NCBI GenBank assembly: GCA_015680685.1
Contig: MNCI01012718.1
Location: 431,048 to 495,047 of the forward strand
Reading direction: 5' to 3'
Length of the DNA: 64,000 nucleotides
Source: Gnetum montanum
Taxonomy: Eukaryota; Streptophyta; Gnetopsida; Gnetales; Gnetaceae
Positions 35,400-47,545 of this stretch are shown one piece after another (within the stretch, counting starts at the first letter, position 1; the number at the start of each line of letters is the position of its first letter). A model generated the notes under the pieces. It was not told where the DNA came from, ran no database searches, and saw only the letters and a list, made by a program, of their open reading frames with translations. The translations under genes were made by a program, and so were the position numbers.

Positions 35400-36800
35400 A
35401 TTCACCAACCACTGCATTCCAAGCATTACCTCATCTTGGAAAAGCAACAATCCAATCCCACTAGCCATCTTAGGCCTCACCATATTGGCCCAGCATACTA
35501 GGTGAAGCTTGTCCCCCTCCCCCCCATTTGGCCACCCGACTAGATAAATTGTCGCAATATCTTGTCCACCTTTTGTATAATGACGACTTAGGCGAAAGAG
35601 AGGGGGGGTGGGAAGCCATTGATGTTTTAAATCTGGCAATTGCCATGAGAACCGAAAAGGCCAACAAAATCTTCCCTTTCTAGGACAAGAACCGATTTGC
35701 CCAGTGTCCCACTTTTTGCTAGAATTTCTACACCAGAGATTACCATATTTGGTGCCAATTCTACGCAAAGATTGGCATTCCCAAATATGAGTCCTGAATA
35801 GCACCAGGAAAAATGCCTAGGACCTACGAGATCCGCCCTTTCACACAATCCACCATGTTCACCAGATGAATTGCTAACTTGGCTTTGTTGATCTCAAGGC
35901 CCACCTCTTGGGCCATCCGTTCCAAAGCACCGTTAAGCACCAGTGCCTAGGGCACTACCACGCACGAAAAAAGAATTGTATCATCCACGTAATCCTTTGC
36001 AAGACAATGCACCCCAACAACCTCCAACCCTCTCACCCCCTCCAACTCACAGTAAGTTTGCAAAGTGTCCATTGCCATGATGAACAAGAATGGGAAGAGC
36101 GGGTCTCCCTGCCGAAGCCCCCTTCCTAAGGTAGAAAACCCCCATAACCGACCTTCAATATCAAAAGAGTATCTCCTAGAAGTCTATAGATGGAGACAAA
36201 GATGAACAAAGTTGGGTTCAAAACCTTTGTATAACATGATTTCTTGTAGGGCCCTCCAACTCACAGTGTCATATGCCTTCATGATATCCAATTTAACAAA
36301 CATTTCAGGAAATTCGGTTCTGCAAGAATTTCCTACAAGAGGATAACCTGGTCCTACAAAAAACAGCCCTGCACAAAACCAGCCTAATGCGACAAGCTTA
36401 GGCATTAAAGGGGCAAGCCATTGGGCAAGCATTTTAGTGAAGAGTCGAAGCAAGGTGTTACATAACCCCCAATAGGTCTAAATTGTGCCAAGGACATTGG
36501 ATTTGGTACCTTCAAGATGAGCACAATCCGCAAGTAGTTAATCTCCTAGCAGACTGGATGCCACCACAACATACAATTGAAAGCCTCTAGCAGGTTTCCT
36601 CCAATGATGTCCACAAATTCTCTAAAAAACTCTATTGGCCATCCATCTAGCCCTGGCAGCTCGTTTGTTCTCATTGTCCCCATCGCCGCTTCCAACTCCT
36701 ACATTGTGAAAGGTCGAAGCAATGCCCTATTCTCAGCCTCTCCGATAGCCTTCTTAACCTAGATCAAGAGCGATTGGGTTGATTTCCTGCTCCAAATCCC
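35400..36800 (-). pseudogene. LINE-3 reverse transcriptase relic
   Basis: Minus-strand blocks include FVKLDIMKAYDTVSWRALQE near 36,290, GLRQGDPLFPFLFIMAMDT near 36,110-36,060 and DYVDDTILFS near 35,990. Then come VGLEINKAKL and DSYLGMPIF near 35,780. Unlike LINE-1 and LINE-2 the catalytic box keeps both aspartates. Frames are still broken by stops. Confidence 0.8.
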
Positions 36801-37241
36801 ATCCCAATACTTTTGAACAACCTCAACAAGACCCTTCATGCATCAATTGCAATTTTTTCTTTACTTGCCCCCGCCCCTTGGCAATAGCAAAGAAAAAACA
36901 TGTTTCTGTCTCCCTCCTAGAGCCATGTAATTCTAGTGTGCTGCCATCAATATGATTCCTTCTCCAACGACAACTCAATCAAAATTGCTTGCTCCTCTAC
37001 CAAGTCTGCACCATTTTCCTAATGAGCCTGGATTTCTCCAAGTCTCCTCTGTAGCTGAGTCTAGTAGGCATGGAAGCTATATTTATCCTCTGAGGACCTG
37101 GCCCTTAGCTATTGGTTGAGCAATTGCAACCCTTGTTTCAGAAATCTCTAGGGTCCTGCTTTGTAGAGTAGCCTTCCTAGATGGCCTGAACCATCGACCT
37201 TAGCCACGGTTTTGATAGCAAAAAGGCCTAGGAGTCATATC

Positions 37242-37913
37242 CTAGTTACTACAGATTTGACAAACAATCGACCAATGGTCCAAGGCTTGTTGCTCCTTCC
37301 TAGACACCTGGATGTCTAGAGCAAGGACCAACCTTGCGCTAACCCAAACACGATCTATGTGTGATAGTACCTTATCTTTGCCCTGTCTCCTGTTGCTCCA
37401 CGTGAACCTATAGTCCCCAATATCCATGTCCATGAGTTCATCTTCCTGGGGGAATGCTGGGAACTCCTGGCATCTTGAGGGATCAACACTATCCACTCCG
37501 GTCTTCTCCCATAGATTTTTGATTGAAGTCTTTGATTAGAATCCATTGTTTTTGATCAGGGACCACCTGCACAACACGTTGAAGTTCTTGGATACTGACC
37601 TCCCAATTTTGGATGTAGTAAACATTCATCAACCAAATGCCTTCCAACACAACATGGACACTCAAGCTCCAACTAGATGCATCAACCAGTGTCAGAGGGA
37701 GCCAAGACAAAATGGCCAAACCCCCAACCCTACCCCTACAGGGAACCACCTATGTGTGCCACCCATCCCATTGCAAAAACCTAGATTTCAACTATTGCAG
37801 TTTTGTTTCTTGCAAAGACACCACATCACAAACTTCGCTTCATACAATCTCTTTCAAGGTACTTTGTTTGTAGGGCATACCCTTCCCCTACAATTCCATG
37901 ATAAGATCTTCAT
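37242..37913 (-). pseudogene. LINE-3 endonuclease relic
   Basis: From the ATG at 37,913 the minus strand reads MKILSWNCRGR, a textbook L1 endonuclease start. After frame changes it continues RVGGLAILSWLPLTLVD (37,749 frame) and DYRFTWSNRRQGKDKVLSHI, then DRVWVS (37,496 frame), with a DHWS string for the S-D-H box. The catalytic Q-E-T-K segment near 37,850 is frameshifted. Confidence 0.78.
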
Positions 37914-38119
37914 GGTTGACTCAACAACCATTTTTGGTAGAGCTCCTTCAAAGTATTCTAACATCCCAAGCCAAGTTCAATCTTCATCTTTTTACTCTTG
38001 GCAATCGGTATGCTGGGATGCCCAATCTTCTCCATCCCTTGAGATACTAAATAAGCACCCACTAGGGATTCGTTTTTGTCATTACAAATCATTACTATTT
38101 CCTACATCTAGGGCCTAGT

Positions 38120-38484
38120 CCTCATTGGACAAATCATCATCATCATCATCATCCTAGTCTTGTCCTAACAAAAGAAGGGGTTGGCTACATGAGTTCTTTT
38201 TCATCATTCACCTCTATGAAGAGCTAGATCTTTGTTTATTTGCAGTTGCTTCAAATTATCTTCAATTATTTTTCCAATGCCTTCTTTGGTCTTCCTTTTC
38301 GTCACTTTCCTGGAATAGTGATGTAGCAATCTTTTTTATAGGTTCATTATTTGATCTTCTTTGCACATGTCCAAACCATCTAAGTCATCATTCTTGTAAC
38401 TTATCCGAAATAAAAGTCACTCCAAGTCTTTCTCTAATGTCTATATTATGTAATTTATCTCTTCTGGTAACATTCAACATCCAT
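38120..38484 (-). mobile_element. RTE-type LINE fragment, 3' part with microsatellite tail
   Basis: The minus strand reads RDKLHNIDIRERLGVTFI, then LRWFGHVQRRSNN. This fits the T-R-x-D-x-I-x-N-x-x-I-R-x-x-x-x-V and R-L-R-W-F-G-H-V-x-R-R signature of RTE-clade LINEs. It ends at plus 38,133-38,153 in a 7-unit GAT repeat, the kind of tail RTE elements carry. It is the continuation of 54,410-53,971, cut by the LINE-2 insertion. Confidence 0.8.
38469..38484. repeat. LINE-2 target-site duplication, left
   Basis: AACATTCAACATCCAT, identical to 53,971-53,986. It lies within RTE coding sequence. Confidence 0.93.
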
Positions 38485-38929
38485 GAGAATGGAAGCAATG
38501 GGTGGGAGCTCGAGGACAGAAAATCCAAGCAATGGGGCAACTGGGATGGATGGAGAAGGGACTAAGGTAGACAGCAGCATGGAGTGGCAAGGGGGTGGAA
38601 AGGGGATGGGGGACTCCCTTGGCCGAGCTATGCAATTTCTAGGAGATGATGAGGGATTGGGGCATGTGCAGGGTGCTTCAGGGTGTGGGGGTCAAAGGGA
38701 GGATACAAGCAACTAGCATCCTGGCAATGGGGATATTAACACTTGTTCCTGTTAGGAAGGGACCATGAGACTGGAGGTCCAACATCCACCAACTAAGGGG
38801 CTATACACTATGGATTTGAGCTTGGTGGAAAAATTTGTGTCCGTAGGAGCAACACATAATGGAACTGATTAAGAAATGGGTGGCAGCATCTTGGGAAGTC
38901 AATGACGTGTAGGTCCATAGCTTGGTGGG

Positions 38930-39449
38930 TGACCTACTGTTGTTCGTTTTTCAATTGACTGGCAACCAAGATAAGGTTCTTCTAGAGGGCCTTGATTCTT
39001 CAGTGCCAAGGGCTTGGCCCTCACATTGGCGCCTTGGGGCACATAGAGATCCAAATCTCTTCTCCTGAGCATTTGTTTGGGTTTGCATTTCAGGAGTGCC
39101 ATGGGAACTGTGAACCACAGAGTTCTTAAAAACCCTCACAGGTTTCTTCAGTGAATTTATTATCTTTGATAAATTCATTGAATCAAAAGAGAGAATGGGC
39201 TTTGCCCAATTTTGTGTATGGAGGTCACTATCCACTAGGGACCTAGTGCAGGAAGTTACACTTGACCTACCTACAAGGGAGGAAACAGTTATAGTTGAGT
39301 ATGAGAACATACTAGCGGATAAACCCTTAGCTGGTCAAACCATGGTTGGGTCTCACTATGCCGCTTGTCGAAAGAACAACCACAAGACTAAGGAATGTCG
39401 AGTTCGTCTGAAAGCCACTATACCTAAGCAGAAAATGGTGTATGGCTAG
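38930..39449 (+). pseudogene. LINE-2 ORF1 (DUF4283-like plus zinc knuckle)
   Basis: The frame reads TGFFSEFIIFDKFIESKERM, GFAQFCVWRSLSTRDLVQEV and EETVIVEYENI, then HYAACRKNNHKTKEC. This is the usual layout of plant L1 ORF1, a DUF4283-like domain followed by a C-x-C-x-x-x-x-H-x-x-x-x-C knuckle, here slightly irregular. The protein would coat LINE RNA. A Pro/Ser-rich tail continues to about 39,770. Confidence 0.72.
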
Positions 39450-39857
39450 ATGATGGTGGGAAGGTGTGGGCGGGCCATGCCTGCTACTTTGGATCCATTG
39501 GTGGGACCCTCCTCCCCTATTTCAAAGCCCAACGATGCTATGGTGCCAAGTTCGCCCCCTACCCAAGTGGGCAAATTCCTAGCCCTGAAGGTCGTACTCC
39601 AAATGAAAAAAGAGGGGAGCTTCCCCCTCTAGGGGATTGGGTGTCAATGATGCGAGGATCTACAATGCAGAAATTGGAGGAGGCTTTGAGTGCTACCATG
39701 GCAACTAATGACCATGAATTCCCTATGGCTATTGAACTAGGATGCATTGGATGACTACCAGGGTTGATGGCTTGCAACAAAAGGACACAATTGGAGATAG
39801 ATTTGGGCTCATAGACAACCCTAAAAGGAGACTATAAAAATGAGCTATGAGTAGACC

Positions 39858-40560
39858 ATGAAAATGCTTTCATGGAACTACAAGGGTCAAGGTACACCTA
39901 CAAAAGAAATACCCTAAAAGAAATTGTCCGTGGGGAAGACTATAATGTGGTATGTTTGCAAAAGATCAAACTATTGCACAGAGATTCTCACTTGCTTCGA
40001 TGGCCTAGCTAGCAGACTCATTTTGTTGCTTGCTAGGGTCAGGTGGGTGGGCTTGCCACTCTCTCATGATTGCCCTTTGAGCTAGTTGATTATCCCACAT
40101 GAAGCATGACCATATTCCTATCCTCAACATGGATGTGGCTCACCAATTTTTATGGCCCATAGGATTTGGAGGAACAATTGTAGGAGCTCAAGAGGGTTGC
40201 ACAATAGATTTCAAATAGACAACAATGGATCCTAATTGGAGATTTCAGTTACCAACTCCATGATTGAGAGAAAATCGTAGGAGGTACTAAGGACCTGCTC
40301 AAAAGTCAATACTTCCAATACCTTCTCCAATCGTATGACCTAGTGGACAAGGATATCAAGGGATGCCTTTTCATGTGAAGCAACAGACGCCAAGGGAAGG
40401 ACCAAATCATGTCTAGGATCAACATGGTTTTGGTTAGCACAAACAACCTAGTGAACCACAAGGTTCAAGTCTCGGGGTAGGAGCAGTAGGCTTCTGATCA
40501 TCATTCACTGGTGTGCTATGTGTGGAAGCCTTAATGCCACACATCCACGCCTTTTCGCTT
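39858..40560 (+). pseudogene. LINE-2 endonuclease relic
   Basis: The ATG at 39,858 opens MKMLSWNYKGQGTP, followed after a frame change by VVCLQKIKLL, in place of L-Q-E-T-K-L. Both share the S-W-N-Y variant with LINE-1. Further decay follows, and only short strings such as the DHHSL box near 40,500 remain. Confidence 0.68.
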
Positions 40561-41080
40561 CAAGCAGTCTTGGTTGCCCAAACCATGGCTACAACCTTTG
40601 GTCACTAGCATCTGGGCTAACTACCCCTCCCAAATGGATCCTCATAACTTTCTTAAGCACAGCCTCACTAGGCTTAAGAAGGAGATTCATTCAAAGAAGA
40701 TGACTAAGAAATACTCCTTCTAGGCCATCAAGATTGTGTTGAAGGATAAGTTAACTAAAATCTAAGCCAAACAAGAGTTGGGTGAATCCCTAGAGGAAGT
40801 AGAACACAAGGTGTTATTAGAGATCTAGGAGCTATCAATGGAAGAAGAGCTATACTAGAGGCAACACTTGAGGGTTTATTGGTTGAAGGATGAGGACAGG
40901 AAAACCCGATTTTTCTTCACAGCAGCAAAAGATAACAACGAATCCAAACGAATTCATCGCCTGATCCATGAGGGCAACATCATTCACAAGACCAATGACA
41001 TTGCTTAGAATATGCATGCGTATTATGTAGATATCTAGCACCAAACAAAAAAACTTCCCATTTTTGCCCAGATCCAAACA

Positions 41081-42460
41081 ATGGTGGGAGAGGAAGAGAA
41101 CCAAATTTTTCTTGTGCCTTTTACTATGTGTGAATTGGAGTGGGCCATGGCATCACTAAAAGCTGCTAAAGATCCTAGGCCTGATAGATGGCCTATAGAA
41201 TTCTTTAGGAAGTATGCTGACACCCTGGTAAGGAATATTTTAGACGTGTTCAACCTAATGCTCCAATGGTAGTAGGTTCAATGTGAGATCAACTACTCCA
41301 GAATTGTGCTTATTCTCAACGTCATGAACCCCACCGAGCCATCCCAATTCTAGCCCATTCAGGTTTGCAATACTCTTCTTCACCTCTTCACAAAACTTTT
41401 GGTCCAAAGGATGGCGCCGTTAATGCCATCTCTAGTGGGTGTGCAACAAGCTGGGTTTATAAAAGGTTGATATATTGAGGACCAAATCATCCTATTGCAG
41501 AAGATCTTGCACTCCCTCTAGGAAGCTAAATATCATGGTATGTGCATCAAAATCAACATCACGAAAGCCTATGATACTATCAATTGGAATGCCCTCAGGG
41601 AAATAATGATTAAGGGGTTTCACTTGAAGTTCGCCAATTTATGCATCAACTTATAGGCTTTAGGCACTTATTCATTGGATATTGATGAGAAGCTTTGGGG
41701 GTTCTCCTCCCCTAGCCATGGGTTACGATAATCAAACCCCCTATCTCCCTACCTATTTATCATAGCAATGGATATGATGGACTTATATTATAAAATGGAA
41801 GAGGTCAAGGGGTTGGAGATTGCTAGGGTAGACTGCCTAACAAAACACTACGCTAATGATTCTATCTTGTTCACTCTTGTTGTGGTACCCCAAGCCCAAG
41901 AAGTGAATAGAGCACTTTGCAGGATGGCTAAAGAGGTTGTACTATAACTCAATAGAGGGAAGTCTATGCTACACTTCCTTAATAATGACAGCCACATAAA
42001 GGGGCAGATTTGCCAGGTGCTTGACATCCTCCCAAGGATGCTGATGGATTACTACTTGGGCATGCCAATGTATGCCTGGAATAGGAAGATGTCATGGTTC
42101 AAATTAATTCAAAAGCTCAAACAACAAATTGGGCATTGGACGACATGCTTTTTAACTAGAAAGGGAAAAAATTGTTCTCACAACCTCTATCCTATCCCCA
42201 TCACTAGATTTACTACTTCAGTTGCCTCCACCCCAAATGCCATCATCAACAAAGTGGATCAGTTAGTAAGGAATTTTATTTGGTTAGGGGATAAAGGGGG
42301 CGAATGCATGCATCTTATTTGTTGGGAGACCATGGCCAGGCCCAAGTGTGTCGAGGGTCTGGGTGTCCTGAAATTCCAAGATGCCATCTACATGGGATAC
42401 CAACTCCTCACCAACCAGCTACTACAACATAATGATAATTCAACCTAATGGATTCACCTC
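41081..42460 (+). pseudogene. LINE-2 reverse transcriptase, 5' of the gypsy insertion
   Basis: Blocks are MASLKAAKDPRPDRWPIEFF near 41,150, AYDTINWNALREIM near 41,570, FIIAMDMMDLYYK near 41,760 and KHYANDSILF near 41,850. These are followed by LNRGKSMLHF, DYYLGMPMYAW and FIWLGDKGGECMHLICWETM. The catalytic box is Y-A-N-D, as in LINE-1. The frame stops where the gypsy element enters at ATGAG (42,461-42,465). Confidence 0.82.
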
Positions 42461-42465
42461 ATGAG
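42461..42465. repeat. Gypsy target-site duplication, left (ATGAG)
   Basis: ATGAG precedes the left LTR. It is identical to 51,634-51,638 and joins the LINE-2 sequence across the insertion. Confidence 0.9.
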
Positions 42466-43286
42466 TAATGAAACACGTTTTTTCATCAACTCCGACGTCG
42501 GGGTCAAGATGCAACGTCAGGTATCTAATGTCGGATCCAAGATGCAATGTCGAGTATCCGATGTCATAGGGTATACGCCAGCCTATAAATATAGTGCTTA
42601 GGCTCACGATTTCTATACAGTTTTTTAGTCAAAGTTGTGAAGCTCTTGCAATTTGTTTTCTCCAGAGTTAGAATATTTTCTGAGTGCCCGTAGCAAGAGT
42701 TTAAGGGTGTACGGATCTTTGTTCGAACACTGATGTACCTAAGCACAGCAATGTGACGAGAATAAAATGAACTCTTTCAACAATCCTTGTAGCACTAAGA
42801 ATAGATTAATGTTTCTTTTAATGCATTTGAATTAAGCAATTAATTTCCAGTTGTTAATGAACATGAGCACGACCACTTTAAGCATACATATAGTGCTTGG
42901 TAACCCAGTAACACTTAACGTTTGGTAGCCCAGCAACATCATATGTGTTCAAGATGTGCTCAAGAAAGTGGGGCGGTTACTTGTGTTAGGCTAGTGAGAC
43001 AATAGAACAATTAGATATTGAATTCCTCTACCTTTTATTCTTGTTGTAGGCAATTAAATTTATAAAACATAAAATGAGAAAAATCATGTACCTCAATTAC
43101 ACTTAAACCATATCCTTGAGCCTCGCAAGTGTAGTTGGGAAGACAACGAACGTTCTCAAAACCCATTTCACCTCCTAGAAGAACTAGTGCATTGGAGAAC
43201 TATAGGTCCACGAACTTCAACCGAATTGTGTGTAAACGCCTTAGTGATTCATATGGTTGGACGTAGGGGTACCTCGCCACTCATCA
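42466..43286 (+). repeat. Gypsy left LTR
   Basis: It begins TAATGAAACACG (TG in the right copy) and ends ACTCATCA. A TATA box TATAAATA lies at 42,584-42,591. It differs from the right LTR mostly by transitions and by a 28-nt length difference. Confidence 0.92.
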
Positions 43287-43287
43287 T

Positions 43288-43305
43288 TGGTGCCATTGTC
43301 AAGGA
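43288..43305 (+). other. Gypsy primer-binding site, tRNA-Asp type, decayed
   Basis: TGGTGCCATTGTCAAGGA matches 13 of 18 bases of the tRNA-Asp site used by Athila/Tat elements. All five differences are C-to-T or G-to-A. It starts one base after the left LTR. Confidence 0.75.
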
Positions 43306-43446
43306 GCTTTTTGTTGTTTCATGCACTATCTAGGATTTAGTGAAAATTATTTAAATCATTGGAACAAGCCTTAGAGTCACATCACATCTTAAGATTACTA
43401 CAACAAAATTTAAAAGCACATTGTGTTTTTGGTCATCTAATTGAAA

Positions 43447-45330
43447 ATGTCTTCTTCTCACAAGAGTACTTCTCCGGCCAACTCTGATCAAGCTTATCAG
43501 CCGATGCATCAACAATATCAAATCGTATATGCTCATCCTGATGAGTATGTACCAAATTTCACCTTCATCTTACATCAAGATGAATAGCTGCAGTGGCATG
43601 ACATGGAGAGCAACATTGTGTTGCCGCTAGATCGATCCGTTCTTGCAATGCTCCAACAAATGCTTATATGATGGGGTCTCCAGGAATGTCATGCTAAGTA
43701 TATTGTGCAAGATACTGACGCCAGGGATTGTCATCCCACTGAAGTACAATGTCTACGAGATCGACAGCTAAAACAACACTATGAATTTGTGAAGGGAAAA
43801 GGACTTAATGATTCTCCATTCTTGCTATACCAAAAAGATGGTGGGAAACCCTTCTCTGGAAGTTTCCCAGTCAGTGAAATTTCTCTCTGAATTTGGTGAA
43901 CAAGGTCAAAACTAGAACTTGCAGTCAACAATTCACAATCCTGGTTCTAATAAGAATGGATCCAATGACAAAGAAGGATCCAGAGGGGCAAGTCAAGGCA
44001 ATGATGTGGACAAAAAACAAGAGCGTGATCATGGTCGCAATCGCCGAAGAGATGGTAGCAGGCACCGTGATAGTGCTAGTCCTCCTTCCTCTTCACCTCC
44101 GTTATCTTCTTCTTCTTCTTCTTCTTCTAGCTCTAATCGGAACCGTAAGAGGCGAGACCATGATGGAGGTGACCAAAATGACCAACGAGACCGAAATGAT
44201 CAAAGATACCATTGTGAAAGGCAAGATCAACGGCGCAGACATTCAAGAGAGGCACATCACCATGAACAAAGAGGTAGTAGAGGGCATCGTAGGCACCATG
44301 ATCAAAGCCTCAGTGCCTTTACTTGCTACCTGAAGTATGCTTAATATCGCAGAGGCAGTATGAATTCCAACAAGGCATGTGAAGGATAGTCAAATCAAAA
44401 GGCTAAACATGAACAATATTCCTTGGTTCAAAGGGGGATATAACTTAGATCCACAAAACCATCTCCAAGCTTTTCAAGATGCATGTGTCTTGCAGAACAT
44501 AGAGAATGAGTGGTAGAAACTTAACTTGTTCCCAAGGACGCTCATCAAAGAAGCAAAGAACTAGTACCGGTCCCTAGAGCTGAAATCTATCAAAGGATGG
44601 AATACCATGCTTGAATTATTTAATGATAAATATCAACCATACTTCAGAGTGTCCAACTTGAGAAGGAAAATCCAAGGATGGAAACAATGAACACACAACA
44701 CAAACCTTTGGATGCCGCCATTGGTCAATACTATTCATTAACACACAAATGTCCTGGCCATGGTTATTCTCAACTAGATCAACTTTGCCACATTGTAGAC
44801 AGGCTTTGATTAAAAACAAGGAGAACCCTTGGTGTCTATGCCCAAGGGCGACTATCAAAATTAAATGCCCGTTAGATACAAAGACTAATCGAGTAGGTAG
44901 CTAAAGAGAAGGGTGAATCAAGAAAAAGAAAAAGTGCAAAAGAGTACAACTACGATCCTTCCATTTACAAAAGAGAGGTTCGATTCTATGACAATAAGAA
45001 CGAATCCACATTTGATGATGTGGTGAATAAGAAAACCTTGTCACTCCAAAAATTTCAATATGAAATTACGGCCAAGGTTGATCAGTTATGGGACTCCATG
45101 GATAGCAAATTTCAAGCTATCCTAAAAATTGTTGAAGCATCCAAAGAACAAGGTAGTGATCATGAGCGCAAGAGGCACAAAGAAGTTGAACATGCTTATT
45201 ATAAAGGTAAGGGCAAGATTGCTACAATAGAAGAAGTTGCAGAAAACAAATCAAACAATGATGGTGGGTGTGACATTTGCCAATATGTACATCGTAAGGG
45301 ATGTTTCCCCATTGTGTCACATTAATAGGA
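43447..45330 (+). pseudogene. Gypsy gag relic
   Basis: The frame starts at ATG 43,447 (MSSSHKSTSPANSDQAYQPM). An Arg/Asp/Ser-rich stretch at 43,919-44,344 is followed by a capsid block near 44,415-44,660 (IPWFKGGYNLDPQNHLQAFQ, LNLFPRTLIKEAKN, YRSLELKSIKGWNTM, LFNDKYQPYF). This is the Retrotrans_gag pattern. A weak knuckle (CDICQYVHRKGC) lies near 45,270. Several stops and frame changes are present. Confidence 0.78.
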
Positions 45331-45959
45331 GTCTAGGGTGTATGCTTTGAATCCATAACTAACACAAAGGCAAACATCCAAAAGATTACCTTATCCTCAA
45401 GGTAATTTCAAGCAGCCCTACCAACAATAGCAATACTATCCTAGCAGAACTCCACCACAACCATATGAGCAGTATCAACAATGGTAGTGACCACAATCAT
45501 GGGTGCCAACACCACCAATGCTACAATACCCTTATCAATACCCCTCTCTCCATGTGACTCTAGTCACGTTTCTCCTTTCCAATCTCACTACCACCCCTCT
45601 GATTCTTAGCGAACCCATTCTCCACATGAAAGAAGGGACACCACCTTTTCTCCTTATCCACCTCTTGTCCCTGCACATGTTTCTCTTCCAGTCGCACAGC
45701 TACCACCTACTCCACCTATGCAAAGTGAACTACCAGCTCAACCGCAACAACGCAATGCTACTAGGGCTATTTATCTACAACCGATTCATCAACCAAGTGG
45801 TTCGGAAAATCGATAAAAAAAAGACCTTTCTTCTAAACCCACAATCTACCTAAGCCCTCACCTACACCTACGGTTGACAACCCTATTCCTCTGTCTCCCT
45901 CTGTATCAAATTCCTTTGAGTCCCCTTAAAATCAAAATCTACCTAGGATCCATACTGTA

Positions 45960-46300
45960 ATGCTTACTCACACCATATCTAATTGGAATGAACCATGTAA
46001 GGCTCTTCTTAACTTAGGTTCTGGTGTCAATTTAATTTCTTATGAGATGTACATCGCATGGAACCTACCTCCTCTCAAGAAGAGCAATATCATATTAGAA
46101 TTGGCAGACCAGTCCATCATTGTTCAATTGGGACTAGTGGAAGACATTGTAACCACTATCTGTGGGTGGTCTTATCTTGCTGATTTCCTAGTGATCAAGA
46201 TGGAGAACTGCAAAGGGGATTTTCCAATCATCATGAGAAGGATATGGCTCAACATCGTTGATGCAAGAATGGGCATTAGAGATCTTTTCCTAGAAATATC
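45960..46300 (+). pseudogene. Gypsy aspartic protease relic
   Basis: CKALLNLGSGVNLISYEMY has the retropepsin active loop with the catalytic Asp replaced by Asn. NIILELADQSIIVQLG and LADFLVIKM follow, as in Athila/Tat proteases. The open frame runs 45,960-46,481. Confidence 0.78.
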
Positions 46301-46839
46301 CAAAGAAAATGCATTCAAAAAGATCAAGAAGAAGCAGGTTCCGTGTATCGCGTACAACAATACAGGGTGCAATTGTGTGCAGAAACTCTGGGTTGTGAAA
46401 CAAGCATCTATCTCTGCATGTAAGCAATGTGCACTAGAAGAAGAAATCCAAAGGTGTCTGTATGCAACAGCCACAAAATAGGAGGGCACCCAATGGCTGA
46501 CCACTAATTCTAAGAGCAATACACTTTGCATGGAACCTACTGAGAGCCTAACATGCGCATATGTCACAGGCATGGATGAACTAGAGCGAGTTCACCACCA
46601 ACTCTTTGATGATGCAAATGATGATACTTATGGGGGAGAGTTGGAAATTCCTAAAAGTTTCAAGCAAGAGCCCCTTGAACTGAAAACGCTACCAGTTGGA
46701 ATGAAATGTGTTTTCAAAAAATGGGAAGCTAGTCATAATCAATGCAAATCTTACTCCAAAGCAGAAAAAGATGTTGAATGTGGTTGAAAAATGGTCAACA
46801 ACTTTTTCTTGGTGATATAGCGATTGATCCTAAGATATG

Positions 46840-47342
46840 CTAGCATCGCATCTACACTAATCCGACCATGAAGCCAAAAAGACAACCATAGAGGCAATTG
46901 AACCCCAAACTAAAGCATTCCAACAACTGAAAGAGAAACTTGTAGAAACTCTAATTCTACAAGCACCATACTGGTCTAGACCATTTCATGTCATGACAAA
47001 TGCATCAAATTATGCCTTGGGAGCTGTGCTTACACAAATGGATGATAAGAAACATCCATACTATATCCACTACGCTAGCCAAAGTATTGTGGGTGCACAA
47101 CTAAACTACACCACTCTAGAAAAAGAATTGATGGCAGTGGTGTTTGCTCTAGAGAAGTTCAGGCATTATGTGCTTAGATACAAGGTGTTTGTGCACACAA
47201 ACCACAATGCCATCTGTTTCTTAATGAACAAGCCAATGGTGAGCCCCCGTGTCATACGGTAGCTAGTGATCTTGCAGGAATTCGATCTTATGATGGTAGA
47301 TCAAAAGGGCACTGAGAATGTGCTCGCTAATCACTTGTCTTG
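46840..47342 (+). pseudogene. Gypsy RT remnant joined to RNase H
   Basis: HRIYTNPTMKPKRQP and RQLNPKL near 46,850-46,905 are the very start of a reverse transcriptase. The sequence then jumps at about 46,910 to AFQQLKEKLVETLILQAP, which normally lies just before RNase H, so the catalytic palm is absent. The RNase H follows as NASNYALGAVLTQ (usually T-D-A-S), YTTLEKELMAVVFALEKFRH and VFVHTNHNAI. It would remove template RNA. Confidence 0.8.
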
Positions 47343-47545
47343 ATTGATGGGACAACAAAGAAGAAGAAAACCCACTATCTAACATGTTTCCTAATGAACT
47401 CCTCTTTGTTGGGGTTATAACTGAACAATTGTTCAATGAGCCTAAATGGTATGATGGCATTCTCACCTATCTTCTCACCCAAGAGATGCCACAAGGGTTG
47501 GACCACTGAAAGAAATAGCAATTTTTTCACCAAGTAAAACATTTC

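Larger units (their letters stand above)
33265..38115 (-). mobile_element. LINE-3 (L1-clade), minus strand, 5' truncated
   Basis: Minus strand, 5' to 3': end of ORF1 (38,115-37,920), endonuclease (37,913-37,242), reverse transcriptase (about 36,800-35,400), zinc-finger and linker region (35,300-34,380), a charged coiled coil (about 34,200-33,730) and a 3' untranslated part. The last ends AATAAATCCCC...CTAAAAAAAATATAAAAAAAA at about 33,265. It is closely related to LINE-1 and LINE-2. Its 5' end abuts the microsatellite tail of the RTE element at 38,133. No J-like module was recognised after the coiled coil. Confidence 0.8.

Noticed and set aside
37546-38118. Plus-strand open frame of 190 codons
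   Set aside because: It overlaps the LINE-3 endonuclease start (MKILSWNCRG at 37,913, minus) and has no family of its own.
46172-46573. Minus-strand open frame of 133 codons with hydrophobic stretches
   Set aside because: It is antisense of the gypsy protease region. No start context or family supports it.
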